From Trichostrongylus colubriformis (Eukaryota; Nematoda; Chromadorea; Rhabditida; Trichostrongylidae), in NCBI GenBank assembly GCA_963978905.1, contig OZ022256.1, forward strand, positions 49,400,001 through 49,464,000: DNA of 64,000 nt, written 5' to 3'. The position numbers and the translations under genes were made by a program. Shown piece by piece: positions 54,300 through 64,000 of the stretch; the first letter of the stretch is position 1; each line of letters opens with the position of its first letter. The notes below the pieces were generated by a model. That model ran no database searches. It had not been told where the DNA came from and saw only the letters and a list, made by a program, of their open reading frames with translations.

Positions 54300-56067
54300 T
54301 TATAAGTACTCCGGTATTCTCAGGATGCGCAAGAGGTCAAGCTTTTGAAGCCTGTTTTTGAATGTCTTACTGTCAGGTGATTGGAGAACATGAAATGGCA
54401 ATAGCTCGAACCACCTTGCGCACCGATTAAAGATAATGTTGAATAATAAGGAATGATTTTTTGAACAGATGCCGGGATAGTGGAGGTTAAACCCACCACG
54501 CCTCCCGCTTGTAGGTCTAAAACACCAGTACTTACTTGCAGATAGCCTCACCTCTTTCCGCAAGACTCGGAAAAGGATACCAGGTCGGATACCACGTGTC
54601 TATACTGTAACGAGTTGAGCGAAAAAACTCTTAAACGGTCACCATACGCCGGCATATCATGGTCAACACACACTCTATACCAGAGAATTCTAGTAAACAT
54701 ATGCTGCACCCTTTCTATTTTGAGTATGTCCTTCTTGAATCTGGGGCCCCAAAGTTGCGAACAATATTCTAGATGCGGCAAAACATACGTTTTGTAGAGG
54801 CTTACTAATATTTTGGGCTCAGTACAATGAGTATTCCTCATTAACATGAATAGAGCCACATAGGCTTTCCTAACTACATTATCGATCTGAGCAGTGAACT
54901 TCAGACTATTATCGAAAACAACCTTCAGATCCTTAGTAGTGTTGCATGATGGAAGTCTGACATTATTTACTACATATTCAACCGCTCAACAATGTCCAGT
55001 ATGCATGACTACACACTTTTCGAGATTTAAAGGAATATCCCATAAGGATGACCACTCGACCATCCTTTCAACCGATTGTTTTAGTGCTTGAGACACGATA
55101 ACACTGTTTTCATCATTAAACACACCATATACAGTAGCGGTCAAAAATATATGCGCTTTGGGATTTTGACCATAACTTTGTTCGGTGCTTGCATATCTCG
55201 CTCAATTTTTTTTTGTTTTGAGGGCAACTGTTACTCGATGAAATAAAGTATCTCAGCCGAGTAGGATGCAGTGTGAAGGTTGAAAAAATTATTTAACTGA
55301 AACCACTGAAAATGGTCAACTCCGTGCTTCAGCGCTGTTAAGATTTGAAATAGCGTGCAACAAAGTCCCAGCCTCATTCCGTATTATTTTCTGCCCACCT
55401 GCCATTTTCGATGAGTTATAAGCTTTTTATGGCCAATTGAATTTTTGGAGAGTTTGGCTATTTTTGAAGTTTTTAGTTAAATAAATTTTCCAATCTCAAC
55501 ACTACACCCTACTTTGCTTCATGAGTACCAGTTGCCTTCAAAAAACAAAAAAAAAATTGAATAAGAAATGTAAACTTCGACCAAAGTTATGGTTAGAATC
55601 CAAAACCGCATATATTTTTGACCGCTACTGTACTTTGATATCGTCCGCATATATCTGCACATGGATGTCGCAACTTGTTTTCAGTATCTTAGGCAGCTCA
55701 ATTGTGTATATCAGGAAAAGCAGAGGAGATAGTACACCACCTTGAGGTACACCGCTAGTGCAAGGATAGCTTTCCGAAAAACTCCTCCCATCTCGAACTG
55801 TCATGTGCCTGTCCCAGAGGTATGATCTTATCCAATCGAGAAGGCACCCACCGATACAGTATTCTTCAAGTTTTCCAATGAGCTTCGAATGAGGAACTGG
55901 ATGATATCCACTGACTTACCAAGGTTAACCGCCCTGCAAATGTCGTACCAGGTGTCAAGCAGATCGGTACAGGTTGAAGCACCGGGTAGGAAACCATGAT
56001 GCTGCATAGGAATGAGGTGGAGTTTATCAAACCAAGCCAGCAGTATATCGAAGATAATCTTTTCCAT
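54300..56067 (-). pseudogene. LINE reverse transcriptase, C-terminal two thirds, broken
   Basis: Continues 56071-57060 in other frames. It has the block MQHHGFLPGASTCTDLLDTW, then GKSVDI directly followed by VPHSKLIGKLEEYCIGG, so the motif A segment normally reading like DFSKAFD is deleted with a frame change. Next come SGVPQGGVLSPLLFLIYT and IYADDIKV, the MITE, then SSLWDIPLNLEKCVVMHTGH with a stop, YVALFMLMRN, VLPHLEYCSQLWGP and a cysteine-free C-terminal region ending KTFKNRLQKLDLL after another frameshift near 54555. Motif loss plus stops make it dead. Confidence 0.88.
55132..55630. mobile_element. CAGTAGCGG-ended MITE inserted after the LINE YADD box
   Basis: Perfect 24-bp TIRs beginning CAGTAGCGGTCAAAAATATA, flanked by TA at 55130-55131 and 55631-55632, 499 bp. 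Removing it and one TA rejoins the LINE reading frame IYADDIKV to YGVFNDENS. The termini are related to the MITEs at 27087 and 28685, but the interior differs. Confidence 0.95.
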
Positions 56068-56070
56068 TAC

Positions 56071-57060
56071 TTAAGCAGGTGTGGGAATGAGACTGATAGG
56101 CCTATAGTCACTGACTCTAAAAGCCCCTTTGCGTTTAGGAATAGGAGTCATAATTGCTTCTTTCCAGCACTGGGGAACCTGGCCTGACAGAAGTGATATA
56201 TTAAACATATGGGCGAGGGGTGTACATAACGAGTCACAGCATTTTCTGAATACAATCTGTGGGATACCATCAAAGGGCTCACTAATAGAAGGTTTGAGGC
56301 TTTTCAAAGCAGTACGAACATCCCACGGGTGGAAACAGACATTAGCGCAGGTGCGTTGTAGCCTTAATGGGTGAAGCTCTCTAGCACTAGCATAGGAAGA
56401 ATTGGGGACCGAGAAAACACTGGCAAAATAACTGCCCAGCCCCTCAGCCTTTTCAAGATCAGTATGTAGCCTAGTTCCAAGATGATTCTCTAACGTAGGT
56501 AACTTCATTTTGGATTTGCATTTACTGTGAATATAGAGATGTAAGCGGCGTAAAGAGGCAAGGCATGCGAGGCGCCGTTCGAAATTTGCGAGAAATTTTC
56601 TCAAATGGCGATCGACATCTGAACATACTTTCCTGTAAAGGGGATTATTCAGAGGATATTCCAGAACACAATAAAGACGCTCTTTCTGACTAAGCAAATT
56701 CCTTATATGAGACGGATATTTGATACACCGAGGCTTGGGGAATCTGAATGGGACAAACCTTGCTAGCGCATCGTAGACTACAGAGCAGAACCTGCGGTAG
56801 ACATCGTCTACCGAAAGATATTGGTCGAAGAGATTGAGCCAGTCAATGTTTGAGAAATGGTCATTGAGTCTGCTGTAATCAACACAGGAGAAATCAGGGA
56901 CAGGGACTGAGAAAGAGCCCTTGCATTCCTCTAGCACAGCGAAGCGAACGGACGCATGGTCCGAATTAGCCAGTGGTGGAGAAAGGGTAACCTCACTTAT
57001 GTTTGGCGAAGAGGACAGCACTAAGTCAAGAGTTCTGCTACCATGCGTTGGGAAGAGCAC
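56071..57060 (-). CDS. LINE ORF2 fragment: endonuclease C-terminus and reverse transcriptase N-terminus
   Basis: A 329-codon open frame. It starts within the endonuclease, showing GSRTLDLVLSSSP and LANSDHASVRF (the terminal SDH motif of APE-type endonucleases). A linker of about 170 residues follows, then the RT N-terminal region: KAEGLGSYFASVF, WDVRTALKSLKPS...PFDGIPQIVFRKC, VPQCWKEAIMTPIPKRKG and DYRPISLIPT. It is a fragment of a longer protein that nicks DNA and reverse transcribes the LINE RNA. The frame is interrupted at 56067. Confidence 0.85.
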   Translation of the reverse strand: MLFPTHGSRTLDLVLSSSPNISEVTLSPPLANSDHASVRFAVLEECKGSFSVPVPDFSCVDYSRLNDHFSNIDWLNLFDQYLSVDDVYRRFCSVVYDALARFVPFRFPKPRCIKYPSHIRNLLSQKERLYCVLEYPLNNPLYRKVCSDVDRHLRKFLANFERRLACLASLRRLHLYIHSKCKSKMKLPTLENHLGTRLHTDLEKAEGLGSYFASVFSVPNSSYASARELHPLRLQRTCANVCFHPWDVRTALKSLKPSISEPFDGIPQIVFRKCCDSLCTPLAHMFNISLLSGQVPQCWKEAIMTPIPKRKGAFRVSDYRPISLIPTPA

Positions 57061-57075
57061 TTGCTGCTGGAAATA

Positions 57076-57461
57076 TATAATAAAATGAGGACAATAGGAA
57101 TGGAAATATGAGAGCTACAGTCTCCTCATGCTCACCAATTGGTCAATAAAGAGTGTTGAAGAAAAATGCATTTAAATTGAAGGACAAAATTCCTGGCAAA
57201 ACTAATAATAAGGCAAAAAATGTCAACAAAAAGATATCGAATAGGGACTTTCCAACTCCTCGTAAAAAAAAGATAAAAAGTTATCGTTGATCCTGAAAAG
57301 TGGAATGCGCCATGCCTCTGAAGATAAGCATGCACTTGCCTGCATCCGCGAAAAATAGTAGACAACTAGTACGAACATAATATGGGTACAATACAATTTC
57401 CGAGTAAAATTAAATGGGCGCTTCTGAACGCTTAGCCATTTTCGCCCTCACAAAAATAGAC
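57076..57461. other. no gene or repeat recognised
   Basis: Flank of the LINE truncation point; no further endonuclease sequence could be read. Confidence 0.45.
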
Positions 57462-57755
57462 AGATAAAGGATAAAGTCTTTAGCTTCAATCGAACCATTT
57501 TGTGGTATGCGCCGCGCATTCTAGTTTCATACTGAATTGTGGTGGCGGGTAAATGCTTTTTGGCCTATACAATGACTTGAGGGGGCCAGCTACTGTACGA
57601 AGCAGTGTTTCATACACCCGGACCAGTATGGTACCAATTCATCCACCCCGGGATGATCGGAAACATAATAGGCTTGGGCGGGTGTTGATGCGAGATTTAA
57701 TCTCCGCACCATGAGGGTGGGAGAGCGTGCCACCAGTCACCACATCACCTCAGGC
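57462..57755 (-). repeat. tRNA-derived SINE family A, copy 3
   Basis: On the minus strand: GAGGTGATGTGGTGACTGG, B-box-like GGAGATTAAATCTCGCATC, CCGGGTGTATGAAACACTGC, GTCATTGTATAGGCC and the tail ACTTTATCCTTTATC. More diverged than 39592-39888. The B-box is degenerate, so it is probably silent. Confidence 0.75.
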
Positions 57756-57835
57756 CCGTCACCCACAGCAGCTACCAAAATCCCTACTATATATAAACAT
57801 TTAACATTTATTACATGCTCAAGGAACATGTGGAT

Positions 57836-58385
57836 TATAAAACGCTTCGTCTGTCTGTCCCTCCGTCCGTCTGTCCGTCTGTCACGAACTTCATATCTCG
57901 CGTCGCAGTAGGGCTGAGACTATGAATTTTTGAAGTGATATGACGGATGGTAAGGGGACATCAGCGGTGAAGGAACGGGAGTGATAGCACCTGATAAAGG
58001 CTGATAAGGAGCCTCGAAAGGCGAATGGCGAGAAATTGATATCTCGCGCCGCAGCAAAGCTGGGACTCTGAATTTTTAAAGTGATATAAGGGGTGGTAAG
58101 GGGACATCAGTGGTGAGGGAACGGAGGTGATAGCAACTGATAAGGGCTGATAAGGAGCTTCGAAAGGTGAATGGCAGGAAATTCATATGTTGCGTCGCAG
58201 CAAAGATGGGATTCTGAATTTTAGAAATGATGTAGGGGGTAGTAAGGGGACATTAATGGTAAGGGACCAGAAGCGGTAGCAACTGATAAGGGCTGATAGG
58301 GAGCCTCCAAAGGCGAATGGCGAAAAATTGATATCTCGCGTCGCAGCAAAGCTGGGACCCTGATTTTCTAAGTGGTATATGACGA
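57836..58385 (+). repeat. second 146-bp satellite array, diverged, with CTGTCCGT-rich leader
   Basis: ATATCTCGCGTCGCAG-type landmarks lie at 57893, 58039, 58185 and 58331, again exactly 146 bp apart. The sequence is clearly homologous to the array at 5232-6640 but the copies differ from one another. A CTGTCTGTCC/CCGTCCGTCTG tract (57848-57884) precedes it after TATAAAACGCTTCG. No dimer pattern remains. Confidence 0.9.
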
Positions 58386-59470
58386 GATTAACGGGAGGAA
58401 CTTTATTTCCCTTTTCCGTTTTTGCGAATTCCCCGTTTCTGAAGCCGTTCGAGTGATGATGCCGATCGATCGATATCGATCAAGCCCAATCAGCACGCTT
58501 CCATGTGTGACGCGCGCAGTTGTGTGCGCCAGTTCAACTGGTTAAGTATAAAAATGTTCGATGTTACCCACTAACACACGATGTCCGTGATGACGCCGCT
58601 TCATCAAGCTAATCCTCAACGATCCACGACCTCATCTCAATCCCGTTGTCGTACTTAACGTGTATATCCAAAACTGCGTATCACTCGTTTTCAATCCCAT
58701 TTTCCTACATTTGTCCGGATGCTTGGAAAAGTATGTGTTCGGAGACATCTAGTTACGCTGCGATGGGACATTTGTGGCGCACACTAAGCAAGAACGGTGG
58801 TCCCAAGTGGATAAAGAAAACGTGACAACAACGTCGTAACGCCGACAGGCAATGGCTTCGAATGGTGAGAAAACGCAAGACTGAATCACATGCCCCACAG
58901 TGATCCTAGCGAGTCGAGAAGATGTCTGAAGATGAGAGAAGCATGGATGGTTGTATTTTGAATGAGGCCAAAATGAAGTCTTTGTTCAATGACTTTGAGA
59001 AAATTTCTTCAATATTACACCCCGTGTAGTCATTGTCGAAATGCCTAATCGCCGTAACAGAACGGGAATTTTCAAGGCGCAACACGCTCTTGCCCATTGA
59101 TTCTGCCGTTTGATACTCTCTTCGGATTCCCTCGGTGAAGGGTAAAAAAGGGCATTTCTCATATTCGTCCCATTGCTGCGGTGCTCCGCTCCGCGCTCAA
59201 CTGCAATAATTAACACCAATGGTGAGACTAAGGGCAAGTGCAGTGACACGAGTGCTGCTCCACTGCTTCATAGTCTACAGGGTCGATTCCTGCTTATGTT
59301 GACACCTTCATTCCTTCGAAGCTCATTAACTATCAACATACAGTTTTGGAACGGTTCACATCACTTGGGTATCACTTATCCTTTCGCTGTGAGGTATCTT
59401 TTAACTACCCGTTCTGAGGGGGAGGGATAAGATGAATCTGAGGTGATCGTAGGGCAGGCGATAATGAATA
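58386..59470. other. no gene recognised
   Basis: The first 200 bp are GC-richer with CGATCGATCGATATCGAT, and could be the remainder of the element that holds the satellite. Short ORFs only. Confidence 0.4.
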
Positions 59471-60198
59471 CAGGGGGTATCAAAAAAAGTAATTTTGCCA
59501 TCTGCCAATTATATAAAGCATAGGGAAACGAAAGAGATAAAAGTATTGGGGCAAAATATTCACGAAATGTTCCTCTGAAAGTAGGAACAAGCTGTGGCTC
59601 CCTACGCTCATCTTTATAAAAATATGGAGCTTCCATTCGGCGCAGTCGGGCTTCGGAGTCCTACAGTATAAAGGTCCGCTTAAAACAGTGAGGCCAGGCT
59701 TCGTGTTACGCCTTTTGTGGAAAACTTCCTGAGTATTGGCCCTTCGGTTCATGGAAGTCACAGAGCCCCTGCTGCTTGGACGAGCTGCTATGATCCAGAG
59801 TATCATTTTCATGCCCAAATCCGCCTCCGGAGGGGTTTCAGTGGTAAGGGCACGTTTTGGTTCATGGAAACGAAGGTCCCTGGGGAACCCGAAAAAAACG
59901 AAATATGTGAGAACATCACCCAGTTTGAATCCCCTTAGGTACCCAGAGTGAACGGACCTCAGCAAGGTTGTGAACGAGGGCGACGAAATTCCGGATTTTG
60001 CCCAGTTGAGGTGACCCATCTTGTTCACTCTTCCCTCGCTCCCGTTCCTGCTCGTGCAGAAGGCTGCCACGGAGTATAGTGATAGAGTGAAGTCTGCTCT
60101 TGAATCCGGGAATGAAAATACCTCAACAGAGTTTGCTGTGGTTCGACTAAAGTGGGGTGAAAGTGGAGGAGACAAAATTACTTTTTTGGCACCCCCTG
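59471..60198 (-). mobile_element. 728-bp TIR element, CAGGGGGT ends, TA duplication
   Basis: TIRs CAGGGGGTATCAAAAAAAGT and the complement of CAGGGGGTGCCAAAAAAGTA, continuing over AATTTTG, flanked by TA at 59469-59470 and 60199-60200. Such ends are typical of Tc1/mariner relatives. It is too short for a complete transposase gene. Confidence 0.88.
59480..60175 (-). CDS. 231-codon ORF of unknown nature filling a TIR element
   Basis: One open frame runs from one TIR nearly to the other. The ATG at 60175 gives MSPPLSPHFSRTTANSVEVF; the frame ends GRWQNYFF inside the opposite TIR. I see no DDE/DDD catalytic pattern, helix-turn-helix, signal peptide or zinc motif. Shorter plus-strand frames overlap it. 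It may be a relic of open sequence conserved by chance, or a captured fragment. Function cannot be assigned. Confidence 0.3.
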   Translation of the reverse strand: MSPPLSPHFSRTTANSVEVFSFPDSRADFTLSLYSVAAFCTSRNGSEGRVNKMGHLNWAKSGISSPSFTTLLRSVHSGYLRGFKLGDVLTYFVFFGFPRDLRFHEPKRALTTETPPEADLGMKMILWIIAARPSSRGSVTSMNRRANTQEVFHKRRNTKPGLTVLSGPLYCRTPKPDCAEWKLHIFIKMSVGSHSLFLLSEEHFVNILPQYFYLFRFPMLYIIGRWQNYFF

Positions 60199-60200
60199 TA

Positions 60201-61461
60201 TATAAAAAAACGAATAAGTAAAAGAAAACAATTCGTCAGTACCCACATCCAGAACAGTCGAGTGAGCATACCTACAAACCCCATAAGGTTCTCCATGCTC
60301 GTCACAGTACATATGTAGATCGTGGATTCTATGGATTAAGAGTTGGAACTGACGACTTTGCAACATTTTCTTGAGTAATGACCAAAATCCGCCTGACGCA
60401 AGTGATATCTTTATCCACATGATCCAAAGATGCGACAATACTGTATTGATAAGTGGCGCCGCTACTGCGCGCATTGTTTAGGAACAGTCCTGAATTAGTG
60501 CTCACCCAGGAGTGGGTATTCGTCGGGCTGGGTTGATTGGTTCTATACCCACTCGAGAGCATGATGACTTGTGCAGCACATATCTTTCAACTGACTGTAA
60601 AAGCAAAATCGCTTTCAAATGCCGACGTAATTGTGAGTAGAAGTAGTGCACGTGGCGCGAACCCAGAAAGGACAAATTGAGGCCAATGCGCCATTAAAGT
60701 ACATTTCTATATGAAAAAGGCTATAACATAGCTATTTGAAGTGAATTGATAATAAAAATATAGAAACGACATTGTTATTCGGAAATCAACGAAAAACAAG
60801 AAAGCGCTGGATTGTGTAGTAAAACTCATGCGAGCATTTATGAGTAGCAACGACAGCAGACAACCGTTAGCGACAGTGGGTGACAGAAGCGAACAGTAAA
60901 GCAAACAGTGATGAACTGTGAAGGTGTTTTGAGCGAGCGATTTGATTTGGTTTATGGAGCAATGTCATATTAAGACCCTCGGCGAGTAGCAGAAGACGAG
61001 GAATGGCGGTTTCCAAGGCTACTTCGAGCTAATATTAGATGAGTGGCAAGCAGCAGAAAAAGAAGATTGTCGTCATAAATTCCATGAAAGCTGCCAACGA
61101 ATAGATGATACTTGGAGGTTATCATTGTCAAGGTAGCCAGCGAATCGGCGAGCGACAGATTTTCCCCAGTCACACTGTTTGAATAGTATCAATAGACCGA
61201 TAAGCTTTAATGCAAGCGATGACTACAACGACGAGACCAGGAGAATTGAAAGGAATCGATTTCGAAATCGAATATTATTAAATTTATAATCGAATATTAT
61301 TAAATTTTGCTGTAGTTCCATTTTTCGACGAGCCTATCTGTTCCCAAATACAGCTAGTGAGTGAATGGGTGCAGCCCCGGGTTAGGCCCCCTGTGATGTT
61401 AGTGGTCAAAACAAGTGAAGTTTCCAAAAAATGAGAAGTGGTTCTTACTTTTAGAAAGCTG
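60201..61461. other. no gene or repeat recognised
   Basis: Short ORFs only. Confidence 0.4.
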
Positions 61462-61476
61462 TTACAGGGATGCTGA

Positions 61477-61877
61477 CAAGGGAAGGACCCGAGGTCGAAG
61501 TGGCCATTCGGCATGGGATACATAAGGTCCGACGTACTTTCGGACGCTGATTTTGAATCTGCATTCCAAATTTGCAGTACGATTTTCTGAGCAAAGTTAT
61601 GGTAAAATCTCCACAACTTTGCTCAGAAAATAGTACTGCATTTTGCAAAAATTGTTTCTTTTTTTTGAACAAACAATTTTACTATATTGTAGGTTTGGAA
61701 GCCCGTAGCACGCGAGCCAGACGTTCTCGCGCAAAACCAGTGCGATTTTCGTCATAACTCCGCTCAGACAATCGTACTGCAAACTTGGAATGCAGATCCG
61801 AGATCAGCGTCCGAAAATACGTCGGACCATATGTATCTCATTCCGAATGGCCATTTCGACCTCGGGTCCTTCCCTTG
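61477..61877. mobile_element. 401-bp foldback MITE with TGA target duplication
   Basis: CAAGGGAAGGACCCGAGGTC and GACCTCGGGTCCTTCCCTTG are perfect inverted ends, continuing over AAGTGGCCATTCGG and GTCCGACGTA. TGA flanks both sides (61474-61476 and 61878-61880); the intact target at 37657 has a single TGA there. Inner inverted repeats GCAGTACGATTTTCTGAGCA / TGCTCAGAAAATAGTACTGC also occur. A 3-bp duplication would fit PIF/Harbinger-type mobilisation. Confidence 0.9.
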
Positions 61878-61953
61878 TGAGTCATGGGCGAAAGCTTCGG
61901 TCCTGAACGGAACTCGAACCTGCACCCCATGCGTTCCGGTACGTATTATAGTA

Positions 61954-63236
61954 TTGGGTTGGGGAATAAGTCCTTGCGCTTTTTTTCAACCTCGTTTTTC
62001 ACATTGTTCCCTTCATCTTTCGACAAACCTTATATATGTTTTCGATAGAGCTTTTTTTGGTCTATGAAATGATTCTATCCGTTTTTCGATTACTTCGACT
62101 GCCTGATATTTATGAGGCTTGGAAATGAAGTAAGCTGAAGGCAAAAAATTGGCACTTGCGCACCTCATCTTTCTCGTCTGCCATCGAGACCAAAAAATGT
62201 ATGTGTATATGTTTCGATAGAGCTTTTTCAGCTCTACAGAATGGTACTACCTATTATTCGAATCGCTCAAGTTTTTACAAATTTTAAGACTCAGAAATGC
62301 AGTACTCGCAAAAGTGTGCACCTTGGTTATCCTCTCTTCCTCGCTTACCATCGAGATTGGAGAAGGTGTGCATATATGCATTTGATAGAGTTTTCTTTGC
62401 TCTACAAGATGATACCACTCCTTGTTTGCATCCTCTCATATTTTAGCATGTTGGGATAAGCTTCCACCTGTTTTTCAATTCAAGATTGAAATTTTTGACA
62501 TTTTTTAGATCATTTAAAAGTCGACAAAATCGAGCATTTTTGACACCATGTGACGAAAATGCTCGATTTCGTCGACTATTAAATGATCTAAAAAAATGAC
62601 AGAAATTGATTCGAACGAAAATCGTAAACACTATCTTGTAGAGCAAGAAGAGCTCTATCGAATATTGGAGAGCACTCTGCCAAAAAAATCCATATTCATT
62701 ATGCAATCATGAATTGAAAAACAGGTGGAAGCTTATCCCAACATGCTAAATATGAGAGGATGCAAACGAGGAGTGCTATCATCTTGTAGAGCAAAGAAAG
62801 CTCTATCGAATGCATATATGCACACCTTCTCCAGTCTCGATGGTAGGCGAGGAAGAGAAGATAACCAAGGTGCACATTTTGCGAGTACTGCATTTCTGAG
62901 TCTCAAAAACAGCAAAAAGCTGAGCGATTCGAATAATGGGTAGTACCATTCTGTAGAGCTGAAAAAGCTCTATCGAAACATATACACAGACATTTTTTGG
63001 TCTCGATGGTAGACGAGAAAGATGAGGTGCGCAAGTGCCAATTTTTTGCCTTCAGCTTACTTCATTTCCAAGCCTCATAAATATCAGGCAGTCGAAGTAA
63101 TCGAAAAACGGATAGAATCATTTCATAGAGCAAAAAAAGCTCTATCGAATACATATATAAGCTTTGTCGAAAGATGAAGGAAACAATGTGAAAAACGAGG
63201 TTGAAAAAAACCGCAAGGACTTATTCCCCAACCCAA
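61954..63236. mobile_element. 1.28-kb near-complete palindrome, TTGGGTTGGGG ends, TA duplication
   Basis: TTGGGTTGGGGAATAAGTCC and GGACTTATTCCCCAACCCAA are perfect ends with TA at 61952-61953 and 63237-63238. The arms of about 620 bp pair almost throughout (for example CGATAGAGCTTTTT, TCTCGTCTGCCATCGAGAC, GTCGACAAAATCGAGCATTT) and meet near 62520-62580. TTGGGT(T/G)GG termini with TA fit mariner-type ends. No transposase is encoded; it is one of the largest foldbacks in the window. Confidence 0.92.
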
Positions 63237-63275
63237 TATATGCTAATCCACCATACTACCGAAACCCCTTTAGCC

Positions 63276-64000
63276 GTTCCCCATTCTGACACTGGTATAT
63301 TTACCATGGCTTATAGCACTCAGATTACCACGCGTTGAGCCAGTTGGCCAATATCGGCATCAAAGCGTGCGGCGGTGCTCATAGTGAAAGAATTTGCGTT
63401 TCTAGCAGATTGTGGAATTTGCGGAAAACATCAGTATCGATGGGAGAATTGCTGAATCTGCGTTTTTGTGGAATTGTCAAAACAGTGGAAGAGATTGGCT
63501 ATCAGTGTCGATCCGATTGGGTGTGGAAATGCATATTCGTGGAAATGCAGAATTGAGGACTTTTCAATTCTCTAATGATCTCCTCACTTCGGAACATGGA
63601 AATCGATACGTATCTAATCCCTTTCCGCACAATTTTGCATTTCCACAGAAACGCTAATTCTGCAGTTCTCCAGATCCATACAATCTTAATTATTTTCAGC
63701 AGATTCTCGCCACTAGGAACACTGCCTGGAGGCGGAAGCGTTTGTAACTTTTCGCATTGCAGCGAAAATCAGCAGCTAACAAAAATCAAAAATCGATCAT
63801 TTGAAGCTCTTCTGATGAAACATTTCAGCAGAATTCGAGTATCGATCAACGTACTGGGGATCAACAAAGCCTTCTCAAGGGGGCCTCAATCTCGGAAACG
63901 ATAAAGTTGCCGCGTTACAAAAGAGACTTTGTGAAAGAGACAAGCGGTAGAGGACGATAGAAAGCGAGAGTGAGTGATAAGAAACGAGAATTTCCTACAA
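63276..64000. other. no gene or repeat recognised
   Basis: Three overlapping plus-strand ORFs of 73-109 codons have no recognisable similarity and no supported splice structure. Confidence 0.4.

Larger units (their letters stand above)
53489..57075 (-). mobile_element. CR1/jockey-type LINE, 5'-truncated, with MITE insertion
   Basis: Reading leftward from about 57075 come the end of an endonuclease domain, the reverse transcriptase, a C-terminal region, an untranslated region, and an ATAA-repeat tail at 53489-53516. The 5' part of the element is missing, as usual after incomplete reverse transcription. A 499-bp MITE sits at 55132-55630. The element is inactive. Confidence 0.88.
61462..63275. 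repeat. tRNA-like element (family T) split by two foldback transposons
   Basis: Fragments in order are TTACAGGGATGCTGA (61462-61476), then GTCATGGGCGAAAGCTTCGG to GCGTTCCGGTACG (61881-61951), then TGCTAATCCACCATACTACC to CCCTTTAG (63239-63272). They match consecutive parts of the intact copy at 37657-37780. The two gaps are the elements at 61477-61877 and 61954-63236. Confidence 0.85.

Overview
The window looks like repeat-rich genomic DNA of a nematode. The best fit is a clade V (rhabditid/strongylid, possibly hookworm-like) worm: small exons with consensus GTRAG donors and TTTCAG-type acceptors, two gene starts lying 10-20 nt after an acceptor as in spliced-leader trans-splicing, nematode-type BEL/Pao and mariner elements, and a calmodulin-like gene resembling Caenorhabditis cal genes. 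The species assignment is inference.

Only two host genes can be read with confidence, both on the minus strand. At 2221-3804 lie the first four recognisable exons of an SLC23-family nucleobase/ascorbate transporter; the rest of the gene is not visible. At 21166-24636 lies a complete five-exon, four-EF-hand calmodulin-like protein of 181 residues. Five further exon-like stretches (34.0, 41.5, 42.3, 46.9 and 52.8-53.2 kb) and a 31-codon leader-proximal ORF at 48.0 kb are listed at low confidence.

The rest is mostly mobile DNA. Left part: a pair of tRNA-like SINEs (0.2-0.8 kb), a 675-bp palindromic TA-flanked MITE inside the transporter gene (1.5-2.2 kb), a palindromic tRNA-like element (3.1 kb), a foldback (4.6-5.1 kb), a ten-copy 146-bp satellite arranged as a 292-bp dimer (5.2-6.6 kb) ending near a perfect hairpin, and a 4.6-kb LTR-flanked BEL/Pao element (7.95-12.57 kb) that keeps gag and protease but lacks reverse transcriptase and integrase. 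A broken mariner follows (12.6-13.1 kb), then a foldback family at 14.8, 16.0 and 17.1 kb with a fourth copy at 35.3 kb.

Middle part: two internally deleted mariners with readable transposase fragments (19.7-20.6 and 30.7-31.6 kb), two inverted copies of a CAGTAGCG-ended MITE (27.1 and 28.7 kb), and copies of a GTGCTATCGC-ended MITE family through the window. A tRNA-derived SINE at 39.6 kb has a perfect 14-bp target duplication, and another tRNA-like element at 37.7 kb has a 12-bp duplication inside a MITE.

Right part: a 5'-truncated CR1/jockey-type LINE (53.5-57.1 kb, minus) with its reverse transcriptase motif A deleted and a MITE inserted just after the YADD box; a second, diverged 146-bp satellite array (57.9-58.4 kb); a 728-bp TIR element with an unexplained 231-codon ORF (59.5-60.2 kb); and at 61.5-63.3 kb a tRNA-like element broken by two separate foldback transposons, one with a 3-bp and one with a TA target duplication. 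No bacterial-type operons, CRISPR arrays or rRNA genes were seen.
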